Source of the DNA: Crambe crambe | Taxonomy: Eukaryota > Porifera > Demospongiae > Poecilosclerida > Crambeidae | Assembly: GCA_963924555.1 (NCBI GenBank) | Contig: OZ004598.1 | Location: 558,001-622,000, forward strand | Direction of reading: 5' to 3' | Length of the DNA: 64,000 nt | Shown here: positions 21,921 through 32,900 of the stretch, one piece after another | How the letters are laid out: every line of letters starts with the position of its first letter | Position numbering within the stretch: the first letter of the stretch is position 1 | Program-made: the position numbers and the translations under genes | The notes under the pieces: generated by a model | What the model saw: only the letters and a program-made list of their open reading frames with translations | What the model was told of the DNA's origin: nothing | The model's database searches: none

Positions 21921-24900
21921 TTGTGAGGCCATAGCTAGCTAGCTATATTCAGATTACTTCACCTATTGAGTGTGAACTATGTTCCATGTGATGTACAATA
22001 TTTCCCTTTGTTGATGAAGTTGTGAGAGATGTTTTTGAACTCCCATGCCCCATTCAGCTGACTGCCTGGCCCTGCCCCAACACAATCCATTATCAACATT
22101 AACCAAAATAGGGCTGTATACTATAGAGTACATGTCTCCAAACAGCTGTGTCTTTAGTGCTGGTGTCATGGTAGCATGTTGCTAGCGGCTGGCTATGAGC
22201 CATCAAGATGGAGGGTGCATTGACAATGGCCAGCAGCTGCTTGGACATCCTCTTAACTCAGGCCGGGATTGTATGTTCTAGATCTTTGACTCTTTGGAGT
22301 GTCACTTACTGGTGAAGTAAAAGTTACTCCAATAGTTATGCACCAAAAACCTTCCCCACCTTCTTTCCTTCTGCTTCCTCCCTCTTTTCCTTAACTTTCT
22401 CTCACTTTCTTCTTCCCCATTCCCTCCCTCTGTGCCCCTCCCCCTCCTTCCCTCCCTCACCCTCCCCTTCCCTCCCTCACCCTCCCCCTCCCCCTCCTTC
22501 CCTCACCCTCCCCCCTCCTTCCCTCACCTCCCCCCTCCTTCCCTCTCCTCTTTAGCATACTAGGCCACTCTTTACTCATAGCACTCTTTATCTTTTTGAT
22601 TTATCTTGTTTTTGAGCAGTTCTCTCTGTAACATGATTCATAGTCACCATTCCAAAGACAGTATCTATAGACACTGAATGGCCACAGAGTCTGCTTGAGA
22701 GAAAGACATGGTTATTCAACAACCTTGTATCAATTGACATGGTTATTCAACAACCTTGTATCAATTGACATGGTTATTCTAGGAGGCAGCAAATTATGAT
22801 GAAGAAGTGGTGTGGCTTGTACAATTAGTCATCAAATATCACAGCATCTGTCCTAGCCATAATGAATAGATTATAGCATGATACTATAATTAGACGAACT
22901 CTCTCTCCCCCCCCCCCCCCCCCCCTCTTCTATGTCGAATAGACAATCAGGACATATCAGGACACACTGTCTGCTATGATCAGGACACACTTTTTTGCCA
23001 CTTTTGTGTCCTGCTGTGTGGATTGATACCATAAATGTAGTTATTGCAATGGGACATGTACAGAAAAGTGTCCTGATTAGCATTTCAGAGAGTTCATAAT
23101 TAAAGAGTATGTGTTACTGACTTCACCTCTGAAACAGGACACATTTCCCGGGTGTCAGAGTGGAGAGGTTCCTGCACTGTTAATCGTACTGTGTTCATTG
23201 TAGAAGTAGCAATTGTAGAGGTCTTTACGCTGTCTAGGTGTTTGAGGTCTTTATGCTGTAGGTGTTTGAGAGTGTGCAAGAAGAAGGGGAAGCTAGACAC
23301 TTGGCCATTGCCTGGAGGGCGTGTGTGATAACGGCAGGCATGTATCTCTTCTATGTCTTTGAGACGATTCTCCACAAGTTGACCCAGCATTGTCCACATC
23401 GTGTGAACAGTGGAGACAAGGTATTCTGCATGTTTTGTTTTTTGTTTTTTGTTTTTGTTTGTTTTTGTTTTGTTTTTGTTTGTTTTTGCTTTTGTTTATT
23501 TTGTTTGTTTTTGTTTTGTTTTTGTTTTGTTTTTGTTTTTTCTATTCACAACAACTGCAATGCAGAGTCCAAATTCTGAGGAGACAGAGAGTAATGACCC
23601 TTCTCTGTACTTGATAAAAGGGGACCACCATGTCTCCTTCGGCCATGGCTCCATTGAAGATCCAAGCATTGCTTTTCAGGTCTGTCCCTTCTTCCTCCCT
23701 CCCTCGTATCTATGTACACTTCCTTTGCCACATTTTCACCCCTACCACATAGCACTCTCATACTCGTATCCTCCCATTCCCTCTGGCTCTCATGTCTGAT
23801 TCCATTTTCTCTCAATATCTGATTCCAGTTCCACTCATTCTCAATATCTGGTTCCATTTCAATTCTAATTCCACCCTTTTCTTGATAATTGATATCTGAT
23901 TCTAATTCCACTCTTTCTTGACATCCAATTATTCCACTCTTTTCTTAATATCAGATTCCAATTCCACCCTTTCTCAGTATCTAATTCCAATTCCACTCTT
24001 CTTGATATTCAATTCCAATAATTATATTGACCTTTTCCCTTCCATCCTACTCACTATATATTACCCCAACTCTCAATCCTTATCCTTATTCCATCAACCA
24101 TCGATCTCCCCACTTGTCTAGAAGAAGAAGGATCCCACCAAACAGGCCTCCTCTTTTCTACGGAAATGCAACTGCTGCGATATCAAGCCTCTAGCAGTGT
24201 TAATCATTGTTGGAGATGGCTTCCACAATTTTGCAGATGGACTTGCCCTAGGTGCCTCTATCTCACAGAGCTTTGCTCTCGGCGTCAGCACACTCATTGC
24301 CCTGGTTTTTCATGAAATTCCACATGAATTAGGTAACAGTTTAGTGTACCATAACCCTTTAGGTAAGGGGTCACTCATTTACTATGTCCCCTCCTTTTGA
24401 TCAGGTGACTTTGCCATCCTGCTGTCAACTGGAATGCGTTGGTACAAAGCGCTATTCTTCAACTTCCTCTCCTCCCTCACTGCCCTTGCTGGTTTCTACA
24501 TTGGTGTATCTGTTGGGTCCTTGAGCCAGGTGGCAAATGGCTGGATACTGGCTGTAGCTGCAGGCACTTTCTTGTACATCTCATTGGTCGACTTGGTACG
24601 TGCATAGAATAAATACAATTCTGGCCATAGCTAATTAATGTAATGTGTGGGTGGATCTTCGACTCCTTCTATGAATGAACTATATAACCGGGGAACGTTT
24701 TTGTACTGGTTAACTTGGTACGTGCAAGAAATAGAGTTTTGGTTACATTCAAAGGATGGAGCTGATCATAATATTAATCTGGATCTACAACTCTTTTTTT
24801 GTTCACGCACTTAAACTGAGGAGGCCATGGTATTCTATTTTATCCCAATCCCAGGTGATTATGTATAATACTTATTCTATATCCTAGTTTTACTATGATG

Positions 24901-25074
24901 GTATCTTAAATTTTGCCCATTTTTTCATTGCAGCTGCCGTTCATCCTGCACTCCAAACTGACGGGGATCGTGGCAGTGGTGCTAGCTCACCTTGGGTTCC
25001 TCCTCTCCTTTGTTATCCTCCTGGTCCTGGCCATCTTTGAGGAGAAACTAGGGTCACTAATCAGTGACCAATAG
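19220..25074 (+). CDS. ZIP zinc transporter, LIV-1 subfamily (SLC39A)
   Basis: Nine exons: 19220-19342, 19514-19646, 20891-21064, 21292-21476, 23262-23420, 23566-23679, 24122-24332, 24405-24595, 24934-25074; 476 codons. A signal peptide ([20 protein letters not shown]) is followed by HHDHDHDH, a probable metal-binding stretch, and a Cys-bearing ectodomain. Helix 2 has [18 protein letters not shown]; helix 4 has the metal-site motif [12 protein letters not shown]; helix 5 has [14 protein letters not shown], the HEXPHEXGD signature of LIV-1 ZIPs, with His rather than the Glu of ZIP8/14. Closest human relatives look like ZIP4, 12, 6 and 10. Role: zinc (or iron/manganese) import into the cytosol. 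Intron 3 fits only with a GC-AG donor at 21065. An acidic/His segment encoded by exon 6 is the cytoplasmic loop. Confidence 0.9.
19830..20260. mobile_element. TA-flanked inverted-repeat element (MITE-like)
   Basis: A perfect 18-bp terminal inverted repeat, GGCTTAGGTAGATTATGC on the left and its complement ending CCTAAGCC on the right, is flanked on both sides by TA (19828-19829 and 20261-20262), as for Tc1/mariner-type insertions. The 431-bp interior is AT-rich, carries repeated CCAATTATTCCC motifs and has no transposase frame. It lies in intron 2 of the ZIP gene. Confidence 0.65.
21077..21108 (+). repeat. (GA)n microsatellite
   Basis: A pure GA run sits 12 bp after the inferred GC donor of the ZIP gene. 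Confidence 0.85.
21750..21917. repeat. 33-bp direct duplication and a 31-base poly(A)
   Basis: CTGCCTTATGCATGACAACT is repeated as a unit of about 31-33 bp at 21755-21815. A pure A run of about 31 bases ends at 21917. It has no obvious retroposed body upstream, so I do not call it a SINE tail. Both lie in ZIP intron 4. Confidence 0.6.
22380..22924. repeat. Low-complexity and tandem repeats in ZIP intron 4
   Basis: A C/T-rich stretch (CCCTCACC units) runs from about 22380 to 22555. A 34-bp unit (GACATGGTTATTCAACAACC start) is repeated just over two times at 22706-22780. A pure C run lies at about 22903-22924. The next 170 bp carry several ATCAGGACAC / GTGTCCTGATTAG motifs shared with other minisatellites here. 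Confidence 0.75.
23430..23541 (+). repeat. (GTTTTTT)n tract in ZIP intron 5
   Basis: T-rich tract of TTTTGTTTTTTG units filling most of a 145-bp intron up to its acceptor. The Phe/Val/Cys-rich frame across it is compositional, not coding. Confidence 0.85.
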
Positions 25075-25403
25075 CATTCAAGCATTTGACTTCCATGGTA
25101 CTTGTTTGTTCTTTTTTTTTTAGAGTGGGTTAACGTCATTTAGCATGTACCAATTCTTTTTTGGATCAGCTAGACATCATCATGTTGGTATTATAAGTAT
25201 TAATAAGAATGCAAGTTTTCATTTTCACTGGAAAAAAAAAAAAAAGAAGTGTTTTGATCATGACATGACTTGCACAGATAATGTAATGTTGAAAACAGCA
25301 ATAAATTCAGCATAATTAGTTAGCTATGCATAATTATATGTAAGAACATTATTTTTTATTAGGATTCTGAATTATTAGCTATGTAGGTCCATTTATACAT
25401 TTT

Positions 25404-28400
25404 TTACTGTGCTGTTTTTTTTCTTGAAGCCACCTTGAGGTATATTCCATTCTTTGGCATTGTTGAAGTTCCAAGCACCATTTGCAAAGGTACCTGAGTG
25501 TCAAAAGAAGAGGTTCATTTGATAGCTATAGCGACTTAGTTAAAGGAATTCTTTGACCTCTGTGTCTGGAGCTCTAACGAAGGTGAATTCTTTTAGCAGT
25601 TCCATAAGAGTGATTCTTGCTTCAAGCATTGCCAGCTTCATCCCGATACAGTTACGTGGACCTATACCGAATGGCATGAAACACTGCTGGGGGCGTTTCG
25701 CTTTTTCTTCCGGGGTGAACCTGTGATAACGATTAGTTGGTAAAAGTGTTACACAGACACAATTGAATGCTCAACTCCTAAGTTCCAGGTAGCTATAGAA
25801 TATGCAAACTTGACTAAAGTGCATGTGTGAAGAAACTAACTATGTAAAGGTTGTTATTACATATACAATAGTTACTGCTACAATTTTATGTACTGTGTTT
25901 ATGTACAGCAAGTTTCCTCACCTTTGCCTTGTAAAGCCAGGTGGTATATCTATGCCAGAGGAACACACAGTGCTTGGTCTAAAGGCTAGCAGTGAGGAAA
26001 CTTGCTGTACATCTGGCTAGATCGTAATATCAAGCTAATATGCTTCCATTGAAGGAGAAAAGTGTATTCTTTTTATAGCATGGCCACATGACATGTACCT
26101 ATAGGGGTTGAATTTCTCGGGATCTTTCCAAAGTTCGGGGTCCTTGTGAAGAACAGGAATGGAAAGATAAACAGATGTACCCTTTGGGATTACGATATCC
26201 TTATACCTGTAGTCTTCCTGACACTCCCTATCAAGCCTAGAGCATTAAGGATTTGTGGGTCAGCTATAGCATTAGTCAACTACTGTAACACTGCATGCAA
26301 ATCTCACGATTCATCAGGCATATGCCTAAGACTCTCGTATATAACCATCTCCAATAAGCTTATATCTTGAATTGCTTGGTACTGCGAAGCATCCTGTATA
26401 AGATAAAGGTAGCCATTACCTGGTGGGTCATAGCAAGACTGCATGATTGAGACTTTAAATGACTGGTTAACCTTTTAGGTACAGTTAGCAGTTAGCTAGC
26501 TAGCTAGGGCTAGGGCTAGGGCTAGGGCAAGGGCATATACTAGCAGTTAGCTAGCTACAGCCAATAATTACAGGATTCTTCTCAAAATAGTCATCGATGT
26601 CTTCCTGCAGCTTCCTCTGGACATCAGGGTTCACGGCTAATTGGTAGGAAGTGAAACTGACGGCAATGGACGTGGTCTCGTAGGCAGAGAGCATGAGGAT
26701 TATAGCATGGGCATTGATCTCCTCATCTGTTAAGGTCTTCTTTTCCTTGGTTTTCTCATCCTCAATAGTTGCATCTATCATCTGCTGAAGGAGGTCCTTG
26801 TACTAGAAACGAGACAAACAAACAAACAAACAAACAAACAAACAAAATGAGAACACCTTATAGCCACAATTAATAATAAAGGAATGTTTTGTATTAGTGT
26901 AACAGAGCATTCCTGCAAAGCTGCACTACTCTTTGATACTACCATCCACCCCTGAAAATGAGGATACACCTCAGTGGTAACCTTTACCTAAAGGAAACAG
27001 ATACTTACCATACTTTGATCTTTTTCAACGCGACGTTCTTTTATGATTTGGGAAATAATGCTTTGAACAAGTTTGAAGGATTTCACATGAGGGAGTCTAT
27101 CAATAAAGGGCTTCATAACTGACTCCAACCATGGAAAATTATCTAGATAAAGTAATTTATAACACATTATTGTCATTTTTGTATTGTTGTTATGTTGTTA
27201 TTGACTCACTGAAAAACATGATAGTTAAGAAGGAGTGATCGTCATCCTCCCTAAAGCAGTGGAACAGGGTAGAACAAGCCTTTATCAGCTGGTCAGACTC
27301 ATTCCTTTGAACTTTTATGAATCGACCCAAAGAAGTTGCAATGAGTACTTCCATGGTGAAAGTGGAAATAGGTCTGAATTAAATAGTATGACTGGTAACA
27401 ATGCTGATTTTTCACCTCTATTAACTAGCATCTATTGGTTTAGAATTTGTCAGTTCCCTCACACTATAGCTATGCCCTGGCCAGCCACTCTTTCATCTAG
27501 CTACTGGTTATAATGGTCACTGTATAAGCAGGTCACCTCTCCATATAGCTAAACAGCCAGGGGTCCAATTAAGTCCCAAGAGGGCTTTTAGTGTATATTT
27601 CAACTAGTCTCGCACACGCAGCCCCCTCGAGACTACATTTCAACCTGAGTTAGCTGGTGACCGACCCAGGTTCCATTGTACTCTCCGTATGCATTTAGCT
27701 AGCTATGATGCTAAAGTATTACTTTGTGAATTCCATGCTCTTGTCTGTGTCAGCATTTTCTCTGAAGATCTCCACTAGTGTTTTCACACTGTTTTCGATC
27801 AGAGGTGTTAGCTGCATGGAGACATGGTGAAGAGGAAGAGGAGAGGAGGTGAAGAGGGAAGGAGACAGACATGGTGAAGAGGAAAGGTCAAGAGCATGGT
27901 GAGGGGAAAGGTGAAGACAGGGAAGGAGGTATGGTGAAGTGGGAAGGAGACAAGTTAGCGTGTGCGGGAGAACATGTAAGAGTCAGGTGGTCTAGCTACA
28001 AAGTAAGTGTGTACTGAAAATGCTATTTTCAAATTCAAGATCCTGAAAGAGGTTGTTATCTATAGAGATCATGTTGGATTTGAATAGTTTGGTACACCTG
28101 TGGCCTGCCAGTTATATCACCTCAGTGTCTCAGTATGTATGATGGGCACATGTGACCTTTGGCATGTACGTAGCCTCAGTTCTTAGTGTATATACAGGAG
28201 AATCTGACAAGTTTCAGGTAAGAGATCAAAGTACGATAAATACATACCGCACGCAACTTGGAACTAGAGAATGCCGGAGAGAGCATTTGTCGACCTACTC
28301 TCCACTTCTGGTCCCTGTCCTGTATAAGCCCTAGAGTTTCATCTGAACTTCGTCCCAATAACTCTGGACCTTTCTATCATCATGGGAGGAATCATTGTAT

Positions 28401-29825
28401 ATAGCTGAATTCCCACTAGTTGAAAGCTAGTCTGATACCTACTGGTCTATTTATGAAGTACTCAAAATCTTTTACTGTGATTTTCTTGATAAGGTTGATA
28501 TCTGTCACAGTGATATAAGGACGAATCCCCCAGTAGAACCTAACATGGTAGCCACAACTTATAATAAAAATTAAAAGGACGAACTGTAGCTACTCACCCC
28601 ACAATTGGTCCATATTTCTCGTGCAAGGAGTGGCTGAACTTGAAGAATCCCTTAGAACAAACATGCCAATTTTAAACAAGGAATGTTAATAGTTATACTA
28701 GCTATGTTTCCTGTCCTGTGCTGGTTTGAAACTAAACATTAAGTAACTAGTCCTCAAAATCAGGTTGTTTATTGATGTGTGGTTATAAGTAGACATTGTG
28801 ATGACTCAGAATGACTATCACAGGACAAAAGGCTGGGTCTCTTAGTATGCTCATTATTCAGAGATTCTAGAACCACTGTATTAGAGCTTAGCTGTAACCT
28901 TTTTTTAAATATGATAGCTAGCTAGCTAGATTGCTCTAGTGCAGGAAGGCAGAGGTAGGTAATATTACAATGTCGGAGGTAGCCGCAGTGTTATGGGATA
29001 ATTATAATCACTATGGGATGATCACTTACACTGACCTTAGAATCTGTACTGTTTAGCTATGTAGCTAGTCCATAAACTCAGTAACTGACCATACAGTTAC
29101 AACATTGAAGGTTCCTGGAGACCATGTGGCCCCACGGGAGATTTTTGTCCTCTTAGCTAAATCTAGTCCAGCTTGGTGAAAACCATCTTGCTAACGCAAC
29201 AAGTGATGTAGCCAGCAGAAAATCCATAATTCTGTATAGAGCTACTAAGTGTGAAGCTTCAGGTTTTATCATGCCCTCAGTAATACAGGAACTATCTGTT
29301 TGCTATCCATGTAAGTCTGGAGATCGAGAAGAGTCGGAAATATTCCATTGACGCCGGTTCAATTGACTCTAACCTCCATAGAGTCTTGAACACATAGATA
29401 TTTTTGTTCTTAAAGTCCCACATGTATATATTATGTGCATGCATGGTGGTTGACTAACCTCCTTAACCAATTGTGGGTAATTTCCAACAAAGAAGGAGGG
29501 AGGGGGACCTTTGATTCCACACTTTGCAAGCAGTTGATGAGGACAGGAATATCTGCCATACATAATACATGCATGCATGTAAAATTCAGCTAGTTCTAGC
29601 TAGCTGATGAAATAAGTAAACGTGTAATGGCAATGCATGATAGCTATAGCTAGCTAGCTAGCTAGCTATACTGTTAAAAAACTGCCTGATAGTAACTACA
29701 ACTTAACTAATGTATATTGATTATGCCTACTTGAGATACGAGAAGATCACTACCAGGAGAAGACTGAAGGAGGAGATAATGAATAAAGGAGAAGATACCA
29801 ATCCAGCGATTGTTGCTGCTAACAT
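25404..29825 (-). CDS. Cytochrome P450, CYP3-clan-like
   Basis: Thirteen exons in transcript order: 29731-29825, 29459-29552, 28598-28650, 28439-28539, 28248-28363, 27723-27811, 27210-27373, 27009-27142, 26572-26802, 26308-26393, 26099-26236, 25558-25720, 25404-25493; 517 codons with consistent phases. An N-terminal membrane anchor (LFIISSFSLLLVVIFSYL) leads to the hinge GIKGPPPSFFVGNYP. Helix C is WRVGRQMLSPAFSSSKLRA, helix I LSAYETTS, helix K ESLR, the PERF-like segment FNPYRFTPEE, and the heme loop FGIGPRNCIG with the cysteine ligand. The closing PKNGIYLKV is typical of CYP3/thromboxane-synthase relatives. It is a microsomal monooxygenase; the substrate is unknown. The I-helix has Ala where AGxET has the conserved Gly. 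Confidence 0.88.
25901..26012. mobile_element. Short palindromic MITE-like element
   Basis: A 21-bp perfect inverted repeat, ATGTACAGCAAGTTTCCTCA(C) at 25901-25921 and its complement at 25992-26012, encloses about 70 bp in a P450 intron. A one-sided relative, GTACAGCAAGTTTCTTCACT, sits at about 20470 in the ZIP gene, showing it is a dispersed family. No clear target duplication. Confidence 0.5.
26815..26846. repeat. (CAAA)n microsatellite
   Basis: Seven to eight CAAA units directly upstream (in transcript sense) of the acceptor for the P450 I-helix exon. Confidence 0.8.
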
Positions 29826-29961
29826 TATCCGCTCGGATATACGCTATGTCTGTGGATTGTTGTAGTTGGATCCTGCTCTTTTATTTGCTCCACACTGCGC
29901 ATGCTCAGAGGTAACATAATTGCTGGAAGGGAGCTCCCCTATTGCAGAGAAGACAGGGAAG
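29826..29961. promoter_or_regulatory. Bidirectional promoter, P450 / LRRK-like A
   Basis: 136 bp separate the divergent start codons. CACTGCGCATGCTCAGAGGT at 29893 is almost identical to 37411 upstream of LRRK-like B, so it was either carried along in the duplication or kept as a promoter box. Confidence 0.55.
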
Positions 29962-32900
29962 ATGGCGGTACAAGACGACGCTATAAAGCTACACAAACTC
30001 TGTCATGATGGGGACATAAAAAAAGTCAAGGCCTACGTTGAGAAATTAGACGATAATGTATTGCGAGACATGCTTGCCAGTAGAAAAGGCAGATCTGGAT
30101 ACACACCTTTGCATGAGGCAGTTGCTAGCGGAAATGCTGATGTGTTGGACTACCTGCTAAACAGAACATGGAATGCTCTCGTTAACTGTCGAACTAAGGG
30201 TGGTTTCACCCCACTTCACTTGGCGGCCAGTTCAGGCCACATATCATGTGTGAGAATATTACTAAATCATTCTGCCGATGTTTTCATAGTGGACAAGCAT
30301 GGCAAGACAGCCAAGGAGACTGCAAAGCTAAGTTCAAGGGCAGGTATTGTGCGACTGCTAAAGAGTGGAGGTGAGGGAAGTGGTCCTAGCCCATATATAG
30401 AAGTACCGTAGTCACTGTAATTCAAGCGCCAGAAAATAATAATTCCATGTAGGCGTGGCGCTTAGCTTATGGCTTAAAAAATGCACTTCCTCTGGGCGTG
30501 GCGCTTAAATTACAGTGGCGCTTAGTTAATTGTAGCTTATCTGGACTGCAAAAACGTGGAGATGGCTACTAGCAGTGCCAATCACTTTCAGCTGTCATTC
30601 AGCAGTGTTGTGAGGAGATTTCACGTGTATCAGGCAGTTTGGACCCCAGTGCTCAATGCTGAATACCTAACACAGCAAGAACATGGCAAAAAAGCTCTTG
30701 ATGGAAGTCTGCTTGGACGATATCACCTCTCAAAAAAGCTGCTTCAATAATGACCACGTGGGTTGCATATATTTAAGCGCCGCCTAAAAATAATACAGGA
30801 AGAGGTGTGGCGCTTTTCTAACAACTAATAAAATGTGATTAGTTGCTAGCTGGCGCTTAAATTATAGTGGCGCTTGAATTACAGTGACTACGGTAGTGTG
30901 GCTATCCAAAGTGCATGAGTTCACCAGTGTGTGACCTGGACAATAATATTTATAATAATATAGATTGGCACTTTTCTTTATCTCCCCTGAATCAGGACAC
31001 TTTTTATGATCCCAATATTGTCCATGTCACATTGAGAAGTTTCACGTTGAGAAGTTTCCACATATTAGTAATAAATAAACAAAACCTGTGTTGGGATGGT
31101 TAGACTATGGTGAGCAAGATTCACTGAATTTGGACAAATAATTGCTGATTCATACAAGAGAAAGTTGTCTATGACCTTATTTTGTGTATGACGACTAGAG
31201 CAACAATAGGTTGTAGCAGATGTCCTAATTAAGCACCATCGCTGCAGAATACCCTTATTCAGTTCTTGAATCACATGCACACTACAAGAAGTTGAATTAT
31301 GTAGACCTCATGCATGATATAACACTGCTTACTACAGAAGTGAAGTGCCACTAAGCTATTAAACTTGAACAATCTCAGAGTATGGAAGTAACTTTCATGT
31401 TGTATGTTTATAATATCAATCTGCATTGTTGTTGAAACTACACAATATTCAATCCTCTCTCTCAGTCTAGTGTTCAGAGATTCAACCAATATTGTTCACG
31501 ACTGTTATGCTAGACCTGGCAAGATATGCCAAAATTTGTTTTTATCTAATGCCGATATTTGACAGGAGGCATTTGAAAACTTTGAGAGGTCATAGAGGTC
31601 ATCCCATCCTTACATAGAGGCATTTAGAAGTATTTGAAACTAGTTACGTGCATTATATCATATGACATCTGAAGGTATCTCAGTGTTGTCAACTCCTTCA
31701 CTGTTAAATCATTTTCATAGAAATTCTTCAAGAGGTTGAAAGTGATGGTGATGGACTGACTGAGCTATTGAGGAATTCAACTGCAGACACCCTGGAACCA
31801 GACTGTCTTAACCGAGCTCTGGTGGCAGCCACTCGCAATGATAACCATCTTAATGTTGGTAAGCTGGTGGTGAAAGGAGCAAACAACCTCAGAGAATGCC
31901 TAGAGTACGCTCAACGAGAGAATAAGCCACATGCCTGTGCCATGCTTCTCATGATTAATGCAGCCATGACAGGAGATAAGTCTGTAGTCCAGAGGTTATT
32001 TGGACAAACTATGGACCAATCTCCAGAGTTTGCAGATCCTGGTTTCCCAGAAGTACAGAAAGCAGTGTTGAGTGGGAAGGTGACCACCGTTGTTCCTATA
32101 GAGATTGCTCGTAGAAGTGGCCACTTTGAAGTGCGTGAAGAGCTACTCTTGGTGACAGACGTGAACCAAGACGAAGGCTATGTGTACTGGCACGGGTTGA
32201 GGTTGTTGAAGCTGGAGGTGTCTTGGCTGAGGAGGATCACATGGGTGAAGCGGCTCAGACTGGCAAGAAATGGATTCAAGACTCTTCCTAATGAAATTGG
32301 AAACTACTTGAAGCAAGTAAGCATCAGAAATGTATGGTTGCACAAGGAGGCAATTTACTCAGGACTAACTGCAATGTGTATAATTACTTCTTGAAACTAA
32401 ATTTGTCTGAGTAATCTGTTATCCAAACTTGTAATGTTTGGATCAGTATGGTGTGTGGTATTCTTGTAAAACTGATGGTCTTATTTGTTTTAGGTCGTGA
32501 AGATTGACCTACAAAGCAATGAACTTTCTGTGATTCCTCACTGCCTCCTTGAACTTCCAAGCCTAGGAGAGCTCAACCTCTCACATAATCGACTCACAGA
32601 GATCCCAGATATCCCCGAGTGGTCTGCCTGCTTGACTGTGCTTGATCTCTCTCACAACCAGCTCAGCTCTCTGCCTCTCAAAGTGGTTGCTCCAACAATA
32701 CGTTCCCTCAATCTCAGCCACAACAACTTTCGAACAGTCCCTCTCTGCATATGTTCCTTTATCACCCTCCACTCCCTAAATTTGAGTGACAATCCTGACA
32801 TCCTCACCTTGCCAGCAGAAATGGGCAGGCTTAACATGCTGGCACGCCTCTACTTAAACAACCTCAAGGATCTCAAGGAACCCCCAAGAAATTTACAAAA

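Noticed and set aside
23410-23541. Membrane-protein-like Phe/Val/Cys frame
   Set aside because: Produced by the GTTTTT tract in a short ZIP intron.
26504-26533. GCTAGGGCTAGGGCTAGGG as interstitial telomere repeat
   Set aside because: Only about four TAGGGC units, not TTAGGG, and next to AGCT runs; more likely a local simple repeat.
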